A stretch of DNA of 64,000 bases from Agrobacterium sp. RAC06 (GCF_001713475.1 NZ_CP016499.1:3783501-3847500); one strand, 5' to 3'. Positions 1 to 8,791 are shown, counted from the first letter of the stretch. The notes: generated from the letters alone by a model not told the origin. A program made the numbers and translations.

Positions 1-258
1 CCGCGCCTTCGGATCCAGTTCCGGATGCAGATGGAAATCGATTTCCGGCGGCATCTCGCTCACGCGCGGACCTTTTGTCATATCCGCATGGCTCGCTCCC
101 ACGAGCCGCGGCACGGCATCCCGGATCGCGCCTTCGAGAATGCGCTGCTCCAGGCTTGTCAGCCGCGTGTCCGACTTTGACAGCGAAGACCTACCATCAC
201 CATTGTACGGAGGTTCGTCCGCCCCGCCGGGTGGTCCCCCGTTCTTTTCACCCGCCAT
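1..258 (-). CDS. Unknown protein, N-terminal 86 residues (cut by window edge)
   Basis: An open frame runs from an ATG at 258 off the left edge of the window. A good ribosome binding site (GGGAGGGTGAT) lies directly before the ATG. The visible part is hydrophilic, with a Gly/Pro-rich start (MAGEKNGGPPGGADEPP), a segment rich in charged residues, and the stretch PPEIDFHLHPELDPKA near the cut. I see no signal peptide or membrane segment and do not recognise the family. It lies 121 bases downstream of dxs on the same strand and may be co-transcribed with it. Only the start is visible, so no function is proposed. Confidence 0.55.
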   Translation of the reverse strand, partial: MAGEKNGGPPGGADEPPYNGDGRSSLSKSDTRLTSLEQRILEGAIRDAVPRLVGASHADMTKGPRVSEMPPEIDFHLHPELDPKAR

Positions 259-379
259 ATCACCCTCCCGGTCATCGGCTTGGGCAGATCCGCTCATCCC
301 GATGGGATATTAGTGCATTCTTGCGCCGACGCCAAACCTCTCGTAGTCGAATACGCCTGATGCCGTCTTGTGGTTTAGT

Positions 380-2269
380 TCAGCGGTCCTCCGCGCGGTG
401 GAGGCGCGTCGGCAGTTCCTGCTGTCCGGCCCTTGCGGACCTGCGAATATCGGCATTAGGCCTTGCCACCGTAAGGCCGTTGCGCGCTGCAGCCGCAATG
501 TGGCGGGCTGTCAGCTTGGCTTCCTCGTACATGTCCTCGGGGCTTGCCTGGGCGATGAACGTGTCCGGTAGCGTCAGGGTCCGGACGGCACAACGTCCGT
601 CGAGCATGCCGCGATTGGCCAGATGATGAAGAACGAGTGCGCCGAACCCGCCGGTCGCGCCTTCCTCGACCGTCACCAGCATCGAATGGTTGTCGACGAG
701 TTCAGCCAGAAGCGCGGTATCGAGCGGCTTGGCAAAACGCGCGTCGGCGACCGTCACGGAAATTCCTTCGAGTGCCAGAAGGCGGCGGGCCTTGAGACAG
801 TCGGCAAGCCGGGTGCCGAATGACAGGAGCGCGATCTGGCCTCCCTGCTCGATGATGCGACCGCGGCCGATCGGCAGAACTTCGCCACGGATCGGAAGGG
901 GGACGCCCGTGCCCTCGCCACGCGGGTAGCGAAATGCAATAGGACCGTGATCATGGGCTGCTGCCGTCGCAACCATGTGTACGAGTTCAGCCTCGTCGCT
1001 TGCGGCCATCACTGTAAAGCCGGGCAGGTTGGCGAGATAGAGAATATCGAAGGCGCCGGCATGGGTAGGGCCGTCAGCCCCGACCAGCCCGGCTCTGTCG
1101 ATCGCGAAACGGACAGGCAACTGCTGCAGGGCCACATCATGGACGATCTGGTCATAGGCGCGCTGCAGGAAGGTCGAATAGATCGCGCAGAATGGTTTCA
1201 TGCCGCTGGCCGCGAGACCGGCCGCGAAGGTGACGGCATGCTGTTCGGCAATGCCGACATCGAAGGTGCGATCGGGAAAGGCGGCTCCAAAGCGGTCGAC
1301 ACCGGTGCCGGCCGCCATGGCGGCCGTGATCGCGACGATGCGGTCATCCGTTTCCGCTTCCGCAATCAGGGCGTCGGCGAAGACCCGCGTGTAGCTCGGC
1401 GCCTTTGCTTCTGCCTTGTTTTGCTTGCCCGTTGACACATCGAACGGGTTCACGCCGTGATACTTGTCCTCGGCTGCTTCGGCCGGTGCGTATCCGGCTC
1501 CCTTGCGCGTGATAACATGCAAGAGGATCGGACCATCCTTCTCGTCCCGCAGTTCTGCCAGAAGTGGAACCAGCACGTCGAGATCATGCCCGTCGACCGG
1601 TCCACGATAGTCGAAGCCGAAGTTCTCGAACACGTTGCCGACATTCGTCCCGGCTTTCCGGCGGACGTCCGACAGGTGGCGGTTGAGCGCTCCGGTCGAG
1701 GCTGAAATCGACATGTCGTTGTCGTTGAGAATGACGATCAGCGGGCGGCCTGATGCCCCGGCATTGTTCATCGCTTCGAAGGCCATGCCGGCGGACATCG
1801 CGCCGTCGCCGATGATGCACACGACATGTCCGTCTTCCCCCTTCAAGTCCCGGGCAGTGGCAAAGCCGAGGCCTGCTGAAATCGACGTGGACGAGTGAGC
1901 GGCACCGAAGGGGTCGAAAGGGCTCTCGCCACGACGGGTAAAGCCGGACAGGCCGTCCTTCTTGCGCAGGCTGCGCATGCGGTCCCGCCGTCCGGTCAGG
2001 ATCTTGTGCGGATAACACTGGTGGCTGACATCCCAGATGATCGTGTCGCGCGGGGCTGAGAAAGAGGCGTGGATGGCGACAGTCAGCTCTATCACGCCAA
2101 GACTGGAGCCGAGGTGGCCGCCGGTTTCGGAGACAACCCGAAGTGTCTCGCCGCGCAGTTCCTGCGCGAGACGACAGAGCGCCGCCTGGTCCATGCTTTT
2201 CAGGTCGTCAGGGACGCGCACCTGGTCAAGCAGAGGGGTGGCGACGTCATTCGCAAAAGAAAAACCCAC
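380..2269 (-). CDS. dxs: 1-deoxy-D-xylulose-5-phosphate synthase
   Basis: This enzyme condenses pyruvate and glyceraldehyde-3-phosphate to DXP using thiamine diphosphate, the first step of the MEP isoprenoid route that feeds carotenoids and the bacteriochlorophyll tail. The 629-residue length fits the family. Visible DXS/transketolase features are [17 protein letters not shown] near the N-terminus, the ThDP/Mg motif [18 protein letters not shown] at about 155-172, and the pyrimidine-binding [17 protein letters not shown] at about 340. The start is a GTG at 2267-2269, preceded by GGGAGGAGAGCACA; no ATG fits better. A TGT-N12-ACA palindrome lies 130 bases upstream, so this copy is probably PpsR-controlled. 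It may be a second, phototrophy-dedicated dxs beside a housekeeping copy elsewhere, which I cannot check. Confidence 0.96.
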   Translation of the reverse strand: MGFSFANDVATPLLDQVRVPDDLKSMDQAALCRLAQELRGETLRVVSETGGHLGSSLGVIELTVAIHASFSAPRDTIIWDVSHQCYPHKILTGRRDRMRSLRKKDGLSGFTRRGESPFDPFGAAHSSTSISAGLGFATARDLKGEDGHVVCIIGDGAMSAGMAFEAMNNAGASGRPLIVILNDNDMSISASTGALNRHLSDVRRKAGTNVGNVFENFGFDYRGPVDGHDLDVLVPLLAELRDEKDGPILLHVITRKGAGYAPAEAAEDKYHGVNPFDVSTGKQNKAEAKAPSYTRVFADALIAEAETDDRIVAITAAMAAGTGVDRFGAAFPDRTFDVGIAEQHAVTFAAGLAASGMKPFCAIYSTFLQRAYDQIVHDVALQQLPVRFAIDRAGLVGADGPTHAGAFDILYLANLPGFTVMAASDEAELVHMVATAAAHDHGPIAFRYPRGEGTGVPLPIRGEVLPIGRGRIIEQGGQIALLSFGTRLADCLKARRLLALEGISVTVADARFAKPLDTALLAELVDNHSMLVTVEEGATGGFGALVLHHLANRGMLDGRCAVRTLTLPDTFIAQASPEDMYEEAKLTARHIAAAARNGLTVARPNADIRRSARAGQQELPTRLHRAEDR

Positions 2270-2400
2270 TGTGCTCTCCTCCCACGAAAGAGCCCAATTC
2301 TCCTGGGTCCGCTGTCGCTGCGAGCGCCGATTTGGCGCATCCGGTGGGCGGTTGCCTGAGACTGGTGCAATATCTGCATATTCGGAGAAGACGAGCGATA

Positions 2401-2418
2401 TGTAAACTTTTTTTTACA
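2401..2418. promoter_or_regulatory. PpsR/CrtJ-type operator upstream of dxs
   Basis: A perfect TGT-N12-ACA palindrome with an A/T-only core apart from one C. On the minus strand its right half reads TTTACA and could serve as a -35, with GAATAT 17 bases further on (2378-2383) as a weak -10 for dxs. TGT-N12-ACA is the established PpsR/CrtJ consensus, and ppsR lies in this window. Binding is inferred. Confidence 0.7.
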
Positions 2419-2473
2419 CTTTTTCGCGGAATTCCGCCGGAATCTGCATCCCGGCGGAACGAGCCCCCAGAGA

Positions 2474-2860
2474 TCAGGGGGCCGGGAAGGTTTTCATATG
2501 AGCGATTACGTCGGCGATTTCCTTCGGATCCTTCAAGCCGGCAAAGGCCATGCGCGTGCCCTTGACCACGCCACGGGGATTCTCGAGGTAAGCGGCCAGC
2601 TGTGCGTCATCCCATACCTTGCCGGCGCCGAAATCGGTCATTGCCTTGGAGTATTTGAAGCCTTCGGCTATGCCGGGCTGGCGCCCGATCACGCCCTGGA
2701 GAGAGGGGCCAACCTTATGTTTGGCGTCGGCGACGTTGTGACAGGCCGCGCATTTCTTGAACACGGCCTCTCCGGCTGCAGCGTCTCCTTCCTGCGCGAA
2801 AGCGTTCTGAGACAGCAAAAGGGCTGCGACGGTGCAAGCGGCTGCAATTATCCTCGACAT
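2474..2860 (-). CDS. cycA: Cytochrome c2-type class I c-type cytochrome
   Basis: A periplasmic monoheme electron carrier, 128 residues, that probably shuttles electrons between the bc1 complex and the PufC/reaction-centre complex. A signal peptide ends near AFA|QEGD. The heme motif CAACH follows about 20 residues into the mature protein, KHKVGPSLQGVIGRQPG is the usual Pro/Gly loop, and the Met ligand is in KGTRMAFAGL. The start at 2858-2860 is chosen because GGGAGGAT precedes it and a proper signal peptide follows; an upstream in-frame extension lacks both. It is divergent from tspO. Membership of the c2 family is clear; the symbol cycA is by analogy and position inside the cluster. Confidence 0.85.
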   Translation of the reverse strand: MSRIIAAACTVAALLLSQNAFAQEGDAAAGEAVFKKCAACHNVADAKHKVGPSLQGVIGRQPGIAEGFKYSKAMTDFGAGKVWDDAQLAAYLENPRGVVKGTRMAFAGLKDPKEIADVIAHMKTFPAP

Positions 2861-3026
2861 GTGTATCCTCCCATGGCATCGCGGATGAAGTAACAAATCA
2901 TGCTGGCATAAAATTGACCCGTCCGGTTCACTCGCCGGGTGGTTCGCCTCTCATTCTGAAGCCAAGCTTGGAACCAGAATGCAGGCGATATGCTTCAATA
3001 TACGGAAACCAACCCGGAGCTGGATC

Positions 3027-3473
3027 ATGGCCGCAGTCGTCTTTCTCGTCATTGTTCTCGCAGCCGCCTCGAGCGGCGCGGTCTTCAAGCCCGGCGAGTG
3101 GTACGAGAACCTGCGCAAACCGAGCTGGACACCGCCCAAATGGGCCTTTCCCGTCGTCTGGACGATCCTTTATGTGCTGATCGGCTATGCAGGCTGGCTG
3201 ATCTGGGATGTCGCCGGCTGGTCCCTGCCCATGGCCGTGTGGTCAGTGCAGATTGTGGCCAATGCTCTCTGGTCCTATTTCTTCTTCGGCATGCGGCGTA
3301 TGGATCTAGCGCTTGTGGATGTTTCAGTTCTCTGGCTTTCCGTTGCGCTGTTCATCCTGGTTGCCTGGCCTGTGGCGCCGCTCGCATCGGTCTTGTTCGT
3401 TCCCTATCTCGTCTGGGTGACGGCTGCCGGCGCACTCAATCAATCCGTCCGCCGCCTCAACCCGGAGTCCTGA
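3027..3473 (+). CDS. tspO: TspO/MBR family tryptophan-rich sensory protein
   Basis: A TspO homologue of 148 residues with five predicted membrane helices. Family hallmarks are GEWYENLRKPSWTPPKWAFP after helix 1, the Trp-rich ALWSYFFFGMRRMDLALVDV in the middle, and ALNQSVRRLNP at the C-terminus. In Rhodobacter sphaeroides TspO lies in the outer membrane, binds porphyrins and dampens photosynthesis gene expression in response to oxygen; the same role here is inferred. The start at 3027 follows CCGGAGC; an ATG at 2979 would add 16 residues. The gene faces the cytochrome gene and overlaps the convergent small membrane-protein gene by 34 bases. Confidence 0.93.
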   Translation: MAAVVFLVIVLAAASSGAVFKPGEWYENLRKPSWTPPKWAFPVVWTILYVLIGYAGWLIWDVAGWSLPMAVWSVQIVANALWSYFFFGMRRMDLALVDVSVLWLSVALFILVAWPVAPLASVLFVPYLVWVTAAGALNQSVRRLNPES

Positions 3474-3742
3474 GCCGCAAGCCTGATCCGTAAATCGATC
3501 AGGAAGGCGACCAGCGAGATAGCCAGCAGCAGGGCCAGCCACAGAACCTGTGTCTGGCGCATGGCCAGCCCGAAGGCGGCGAGAAGAGCGCTGCCCGAGA
3601 TGGCATTGGGCGCGAGATTGACGAAAGTCGATCGTGGCTCTGGTGATCGCCGGGCGACGATCAGGGTGATTGCCCACAACAGCGCAATCGCCACCGCACT
3701 GATCCAGCCCGACGCGAAGAGGAAGACCAGCGATGCCGTCAT
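3440..3742 (-). CDS. Conserved small membrane protein downstream of bchP
   Basis: A 100-residue protein with three likely membrane helices (SLVFLFASGWISAVAIALLW, a central Ala/Gly-rich helix, and VLWLALLLAISLVAFLI) and a basic C-terminus. Its ATG overlaps the bchP stop codon (ATGA, 3739-3742), so it is probably translationally coupled to bchP. Small membrane ORFs after bchP occur in other alphaproteobacterial photosynthesis clusters, but I know of no assigned function. Its 3' end overlaps the end of tspO on the opposite strand by 34 bases. Confidence 0.75.
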   Translation of the reverse strand: MTASLVFLFASGWISAVAIALLWAITLIVARRSPEPRSTFVNLAPNAISGSALLAAFGLAMRQTQVLWLALLLAISLVAFLIDLRIRLAAQDSGLRRRTD

Positions 3743-4944
3743 CTTTGCCCTGCAGGGATGCCGAACAGCTTGGCGAGATCTTTGAAGAAAACGCGCAAAT
3801 GGGCAAGGGGGTCACGGCGCACGAGTTTCTTGTTGAGATAGGATTCCCAGGTCAGCCGCTGCACGTCGGGATCTGCGCACATGGCCACGAACTTCTCGCG
3901 CAGCCTGTCGTTGCGATACCAGATCTTCTGCATGATGCCGAGGATCAGGAAGACCCTGCCATGAGCCCGCATGAAGGTCCGGCGCGCATCGGCCAATGCC
4001 CGCCCGCTATTCGACAGCAGTGACTGGTGCACGGCGTCTGCCGATAGCCTTCCGCAGAGCATGGCGTAATATATGCCTTCGCCCGAAGACGGGGCGACGG
4101 TGCCTGCGGCATCGCCAGCGAGCAGAACGTTGCGGCCGTTGTCCCAGCGCTTCATCGGCTTCAAGGGCAAGGGCGCCCCTTCTCTTCGGATGACCCGACA
4201 GTCGCCAAGGCCGGCCGCAAGCTTCAAGGCCCGCGTCGCCTCCCGGATGTTGTGACCCTTGACGGCCGTGCCTGTGCCGATGCTGGTGTGGCCCCCATGG
4301 GGGAAGACCCAGCCATAGAAGTCAGGCGAGATGCGGCCATCATAGACGACGTCACAGCGGTCGGCCTTGAAGACGGACTCATCGGCGTTGGACGGGCTTT
4401 CGACGATCTCGTGATAGGCAAAGACATAGGGCGGCTTGCGGGAGGCCGGGAACATCAGGCGCCGCACGGCCGAGTTGGCGCCGTCTGCACCGATGACGCG
4501 TCGGGCCCGGATCTGGATCGGTTCCGGACCGGCATCCTTGGCCGTCGATTCCACTGTCAGTTCGAGCAGGCCGCCGTCTCCTTCCGCCATCTTGTCGAGC
4601 TTGCCGCAAAGTCTCTCCGCTCCGGCGTCGGCGGCGCGCTGACGAAGGTAAGGGTCGAAGGCGGCGCGATCGACCATGCCGACATAACCGATGTCGCCGA
4701 TCGTCATGTCCACGGTCCGACCTGATGGTGCGATGATCCGCGCCGCATTGGCGCGCGCCACCAGCTGGGCCTCGGGAATGGCGAAATCGGCCAGCGCTCT
4801 CGACGGGATTGCCCCACCGCAGGGCTTGATCCGGTTGTCCGGGTCGACGAGGAGCACGCTATGCCCCTTCTCGGCCAGCCGCTCGGCGGCCATGGCACCA
4901 CAGGGGCCTCCACCGACAACGACAACGTCATAAATCTTCGACAT
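3739..4944 (-). CDS. bchP: Geranylgeranyl diphosphate/geranylgeranyl-bacteriochlorophyll reductase
   Basis: BchP reduces the geranylgeranyl tail of bacteriochlorophyll to phytyl in three NADPH-dependent steps. The 401-residue FAD-dependent protein opens with the Rossmann motif VVVGGGPCGAMAAERLAEKG, followed by the BchP/ChlP stretch DPDNRIKPCGGAIPSRAL; the second FAD motif is GRNVLLAGDAAGTVAPSSGEGI in the C-terminal half. The start at 4942-4944 is preceded by GCAGGGAGACG. It is third in a minus-strand group with bchG and a PucC-family gene and is coupled to the following 100-residue membrane protein gene. Order bchG-pucC-like-bchP is typical for purple bacteria. Confidence 0.95.
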   Translation of the reverse strand: MSKIYDVVVVGGGPCGAMAAERLAEKGHSVLLVDPDNRIKPCGGAIPSRALADFAIPEAQLVARANAARIIAPSGRTVDMTIGDIGYVGMVDRAAFDPYLRQRAADAGAERLCGKLDKMAEGDGGLLELTVESTAKDAGPEPIQIRARRVIGADGANSAVRRLMFPASRKPPYVFAYHEIVESPSNADESVFKADRCDVVYDGRISPDFYGWVFPHGGHTSIGTGTAVKGHNIREATRALKLAAGLGDCRVIRREGAPLPLKPMKRWDNGRNVLLAGDAAGTVAPSSGEGIYYAMLCGRLSADAVHQSLLSNSGRALADARRTFMRAHGRVFLILGIMQKIWYRNDRLREKFVAMCADPDVQRLTWESYLNKKLVRRDPLAHLRVFFKDLAKLFGIPAGQR

Positions 4945-4978
4945 GCGCGTCTCCCTGCCGGGCATCCGGCCTCAGGGT

Positions 4979-6343
4979 TCATTCTCCAGGCATGATAGCA
5001 GCGTCTTGAATCGGGGCTTGCGATCGCATCGACTGATGTCCGATACGCGTTGCGACGAGTGCCGACACGAGGAAAAGGCCCGCCTCAATCGAGAAGACCG
5101 CCGCGAAAGCATGTGCATCACTCGCCATCAGCCAGCGGCCGAGATCGAGCGCCACCGTTCCCAGGACGCCGCCGAGTCCAAAGGCGATAGCCTGTGCTGC
5201 ACCCCAGACGCCCATCCGCATTCCGTAGTTGGATGTCCGGCCCTGTCCCGCAAGGATCATCATCGTGCCGACGGCTGCTACCGCAAAGGCGCCGTTGGTC
5301 GCGCCGAGCAGGAAGATGTTGAACTCCAGCGGCCAGAAGGGTGCGGCTTGCGTGGACAGCGCAAGGGCGCCCAAAGCCACTGCCGAGCCGAAGCAGCCCC
5401 AGGTGATGAAATGTCTCGGCAGATTGGGATAGTGTTTTCCAAGGAGCGCGCCCGAAAGCCCAACTGTCATCATGCCAAGCAGCACGCCGCCATGCTGGAT
5501 GCCTGAGAGCGCCGTCGTTTCGCCCGGCGTCATGCCGAAGAGAAGGCCGGCATAGGGCTCAAGGATGAGGTCCTGTGTGGCGAAGGCCAGCATGGAAAGG
5601 AAGATGAACAGTGTGAAGAGTCGCGCCTCGCGGTCATCGAGTACGTCTCGCAAGCTTTCCCGGAAGCCCGCAACCGCGGGGCGCTCTTCCGATGCCCCCA
5701 CCGTCGGTCGGGCCTCCATGCCCGCCACTCCGACGATGCCGATGAGGAAGGCAACCACGCCGGTCGCTGCCGTGACGGCGACCAGGCGCTCGTGGGAATA
5801 GGGATCGAGCTGCGCGCCAACGACGATGGATGTCACGATGATGCCTGTGATCATCAGCATCCAGGTGATCGTCGCGGCTGCTGCGCGTTTTTCGACTGCC
5901 GTCTTCATGGCGATCAGCGCAAGCAGAGATGTTCCAGAGGCGCCAATGCCGATGCCGATCAGGATATAGGCGACGATCGCTGCCATGATGCCGGCGAGAA
6001 CCGACTGCTCGAAGAGAAGTGTCGTTGCAGCCGCGCCCGTTCCAGAAACGGCGAGGAGGGCAAGGCCGCCGAGGATCCAGTGTGTTCGGGATCGGCCGGT
6101 ATCGGACTTGTGGCCCCAGATGGGGCGGGTGATCTGGACGCCGTAGTGCAGGCCGACCAGCAGACCCGGGATGACGGCGGCGAGACCGAGTTCGACGATC
6201 ATCACCCGGTTCAGGGTCGAGGTCGTCAGCACCACGATTGCGCCGAGTGCTGCCTGGACGAGGCCCAGCCGGATGATCGCGAACCAGCCGAGGCCCTCGT
6301 CTGCGGAGCGGCTGGATTGGGGCTTGATGGCAAGCTGACGCAT
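4979..6343 (-). CDS. PucC/BCD family MFS protein between bchG and bchP
   Basis: A 454-residue protein with about 12 membrane helices belonging to the bacteriochlorophyll-delivery (PucC/LhaA) branch of the major facilitator superfamily. Family marks are STLNRVMIVELGLAAVIPGLL after helix 1, RPIWGHKSDTGRSRTHWI, and DLILEPYAGLLFGMTPGETT in the centre. Its place between bchG and bchP matches the ORF428 type of Rhodobacter capsulatus. It is probably involved in moving or handling bacteriochlorophyll during complex assembly; the exact role is not established. A second family member, lhaA, lies in the bchF operon. Confidence 0.88.
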   Translation of the reverse strand: MRQLAIKPQSSRSADEGLGWFAIIRLGLVQAALGAIVVLTTSTLNRVMIVELGLAAVIPGLLVGLHYGVQITRPIWGHKSDTGRSRTHWILGGLALLAVSGTGAAATTLLFEQSVLAGIMAAIVAYILIGIGIGASGTSLLALIAMKTAVEKRAAAATITWMLMITGIIVTSIVVGAQLDPYSHERLVAVTAATGVVAFLIGIVGVAGMEARPTVGASEERPAVAGFRESLRDVLDDREARLFTLFIFLSMLAFATQDLILEPYAGLLFGMTPGETTALSGIQHGGVLLGMMTVGLSGALLGKHYPNLPRHFITWGCFGSAVALGALALSTQAAPFWPLEFNIFLLGATNGAFAVAAVGTMMILAGQGRTSNYGMRMGVWGAAQAIAFGLGGVLGTVALDLGRWLMASDAHAFAAVFSIEAGLFLVSALVATRIGHQSMRSQAPIQDAAIMPGE

Positions 6344-6354
6344 GATCGCGCTTT

Positions 6355-7278
6355 CTATCCGAGGGATGGCGCGGGGGGCGTCAGTGATCCGAGCGCCACA
6401 GCTGCCGCCATCATACCGGTGACATAGAGACCCACACCCACCGCCGAGTACCAGACCGCCTTGCCTTCGGGATCACGCAGGAAACGGATCATGCAGAGGA
6501 GTTGCAGGGCGAGAACGACGCCGACGAGGATTGCCCCTGTCTCTAGGCCGGCCTGTGCGAGCAGAAGGATGACGCAGGCCTGTGGGACGGCCATGACGAG
6601 GCAGGCAATCCGGGCAGCGTTGAGGGCGCCGTGCAGAACCGGCAGCGTGTCGACGCCCATCTGCTGATCGCCCTTGATCGATTTGAAATCATTCAGCGTC
6701 AGGATGCCGTGAGCGCCGACGCCGTAGAGAAGCGCAATCAAAAGGGTGCGGGTGGACGGCGCATGGCCGAGCGCTGCCGTCGCGGCCGTGATCCAGGGCA
6801 GGGTCTCATAACTCAGGCCGACAACGCCATTGCCGATCCAGCCATTTTGCTTGAAGCGGAAGGGTGGCGCGCTGTAGCCCCAGGCGAGCGCGAGGCCAAC
6901 CAGAGCAGCGGCAAAGACGAGTGGTCCAAGAAATGCTGCAACGGCCATGGACAGAACGGACATGACTATTGCGATGGCCAGTCCCCATTGGCCGGGCATT
7001 CGGCCCGATGGAATGACCCTATGCGGCTCGTTGATCGCGTCGACGTGGCGATCGAACCAATCGTTGACTGCCTGGCTCATGCCACACAGCAGCGGTCCGG
7101 CGAGGAGTACGCCGAGCGCGATCGGAAACCACCGGTCGCCTATGCCAGCTCCCGAGGCAATCGCGCCACAGGCAAAGGCCCACATCGGCGGAAACCATGT
7201 AATCGGCTTCAACAACTGCACCACCGCCTTAGGCGACGGGTAGGAGGCTGCCGGGACATGGGAAGGGATCTGAGCCAT
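6355..7278 (-). CDS. bchG: Bacteriochlorophyll synthase (geranylgeranyl transferase)
   Basis: BchG, a membrane UbiA-family prenyltransferase, esterifies bacteriochlorophyllide a with geranylgeranyl diphosphate. At 307 residues with about eight helices it has the usual length. The first Asp-rich motif is NDWFDRHVDAINEPHR (about residues 70-85), the second is LNDFKSIKGDQQMGVDTLP, and PITWFPPMWAFACG near the N-terminus is typical of BchG. The ATG at 7276-7278 has no Shine-Dalgarno sequence (CCTCCC precedes it), yet the N-terminus matches the family. A TTGACA-N17-TAGCCT promoter-like element ends six bases before the ATG, so the message may be leaderless; see findings. The gene lies 61 bases downstream of ppsR. 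Confidence 0.95.
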   Translation of the reverse strand: MAQIPSHVPAASYPSPKAVVQLLKPITWFPPMWAFACGAIASGAGIGDRWFPIALGVLLAGPLLCGMSQAVNDWFDRHVDAINEPHRVIPSGRMPGQWGLAIAIVMSVLSMAVAAFLGPLVFAAALVGLALAWGYSAPPFRFKQNGWIGNGVVGLSYETLPWITAATAALGHAPSTRTLLIALLYGVGAHGILTLNDFKSIKGDQQMGVDTLPVLHGALNAARIACLVMAVPQACVILLLAQAGLETGAILVGVVLALQLLCMIRFLRDPEGKAVWYSAVGVGLYVTGMMAAAVALGSLTPPAPSLG

Positions 7279-7284
7279 GGGAGG

Positions 7285-7325
7285 AGGCTAGTCCGCACCC
7301 TGGGATGTGTCAACTAAAATTGACA
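7285..7325 (-). promoter_or_regulatory. bchG promoter with embedded PpsR operator
   Basis: Positions 7308-7325 form TGT-N12-ACA with fully symmetric TGTCAA/TTGACA arms. Read on the minus strand, the proximal arm is TTGACA (7308-7313), followed by 17 bases and TAGCCT (7285-7290), a plausible sigma-70 -35/-10 pair. Transcription would start at or next to the bchG ATG. PpsR binding would cover the -35. The motif match is direct; the promoter and its repression are inferred. Confidence 0.6.
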
Positions 7326-7339
7326 GTCTTGATCGTCTG

Positions 7340-8791
7340 TCAGGCGTGACGATCGGAGCCGGGACGGTAGTCCTCAAGCCCGTGGCGCCGCAGCTTGATA
7401 TAGAGGCTCTGGCGCGAAAGGCCTAGGATCTCCGCTGCATAGGCGCGGTTGTTGCTGGTTTGGTCGAGTGCCGCCTCGATGCAGATCTTTTCGATCACAT
7501 CGAGGGATTCCCGGATCAGGTCCTTGAGCGGAACCTTGCCCACGAGTGCGGAAAAGCCCTCGGCCTGGTCGGACATGCCCGGAGACGGAATGGTCAGGCG
7601 CTCATTGCCCGTCTGCTGTGGGATCACGATCAACTGGATCGTGTTGCTGCTGGCATTGAGCCGGGCCGAGATGCTGACGGCGCTTTCGCCGGAAAGATTG
7701 TCGGTCAGGGTCGAGGTGAAGCCGCGAATGGACGGCTCGTCCAGGAGGCGCGTGTAGAGCACGCGGATATCGATGGCGGCGCTCGTGAACCAGGATCCGA
7801 TGTTGCGGCCGAGAACCTGGGTCAGGGACGGCGCATGAATGAGGTCTAGAAACAGGGTATTGGCCGCGATGACGACACCTTCGGCATCCGTCAGCAAGAC
7901 GGCCTCAGGCAGATCCGCAATCTCGACCCCCGTGCCGCCGACCGGCCGCTCCGTACGCTGGCGCTTGCTTTCCTTGTCCTGGTCGGCTGGCCAGATCGCC
8001 AGAAGAACATTGGTGATGCCGTTTTCCCGATAGGAGCGGATCGTGAGCGAAACGGGCTCGCCCTTGGCGACGCTTACGCCATCCACATTGACCGGATTGG
8101 GACTGTGGCGTGCCTCGCTGATCGCGTCTCCAACCCGATCGCGGTCTTCCTTGGCGAAGAGGTCGCGGATGGACTTGCCGGACAGGGGGGCGCCGGTCGA
8201 GGACAGAAGCGTGCTGGCAGCCGGATTGGCATCCAAAATCGTACGCCGTTCGCCATCGAGCATGACATAGGCGACGGTTGCGACCTTGAAAGCTGTCCGA
8301 TAACGGGTCTCGGCTTCCTTCAGTTCGCGGTAGTCGGCCTCCAGTTCCATCTGCGTCTGGACGAGGCGCTGCTGGTCGAGCATCTGCTGGCGCAGCTCGC
8401 GGCCAACCACGATGGTATAGGGAAAGTCTCGGGCGGTGTAGGCGGAGTAGACGACCGGAAGATCGGGCTTCCCGCTGCACTTGTGGTTGACCTGGTAGCC
8501 GCGCAGGGGGCGGTGGCTGGTCTCTGCCGACAGCATGGAGTCGATCTTCGGGACCGACTCGATCGTCACGCAGTCCTGAAGCCGCTTGCCAACCGTCTTT
8601 GACAAGCCATAGTCGGCAAGATCCTTGTTGGTGAAATAGACTTGTGAGATGATCGAGGACTGGTCGACGAGCAGAACGACGTCTGCGCCGAGGCTCACCA
8701 GCGAGCCTATCGAATCCGGATCGAGCGTCTTCAACAGGCTGTCTGCAACCGCGAAGCCATCTGTACCGCTATGACCGTTCAGTGGCTTCAT
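7340..8791 (-). CDS. ppsR: Photosynthesis gene transcriptional regulator PpsR/CrtJ
   Basis: The master repressor of photosynthesis genes, 483 residues: an N-terminal PAS-like region (about 25-140), a Q-rich linker helix, two further PAS domains (about 155-270 and 285-400), and a C-terminal Fis-type helix-turn-helix (AAEILGLSRQSLYIKLRRHG). The conserved redox Cys next to the HTH is present (C437 in KICIEAAL); the other cysteines are C74 and C105, and none lies between about 110 and 436, where Rhodobacter PpsR/CrtJ has its second redox Cys. The ATG at 8791 overlaps the ppaA stop (ATGA), so the antirepressor and repressor are translationally coupled. Operators matching its consensus precede most operons here. 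Confidence 0.95.
   Translation of the reverse strand: MKPLNGHSGTDGFAVADSLLKTLDPDSIGSLVSLGADVVLLVDQSSIISQVYFTNKDLADYGLSKTVGKRLQDCVTIESVPKIDSMLSAETSHRPLRGYQVNHKCSGKPDLPVVYSAYTARDFPYTIVVGRELRQQMLDQQRLVQTQMELEADYRELKEAETRYRTAFKVATVAYVMLDGERRTILDANPAASTLLSSTGAPLSGKSIRDLFAKEDRDRVGDAISEARHSPNPVNVDGVSVAKGEPVSLTIRSYRENGITNVLLAIWPADQDKESKRQRTERPVGGTGVEIADLPEAVLLTDAEGVVIAANTLFLDLIHAPSLTQVLGRNIGSWFTSAAIDIRVLYTRLLDEPSIRGFTSTLTDNLSGESAVSISARLNASSNTIQLIVIPQQTGNERLTIPSPGMSDQAEGFSALVGKVPLKDLIRESLDVIEKICIEAALDQTSNNRAYAAEILGLSRQSLYIKLRRHGLEDYRPGSDRHA

Noticed and set aside
75-626. Plus-strand open frame over the first 600 bases
   Set aside because: It runs antisense to dxs and the partial left-edge gene, has no ribosome binding site and no recognisable protein.
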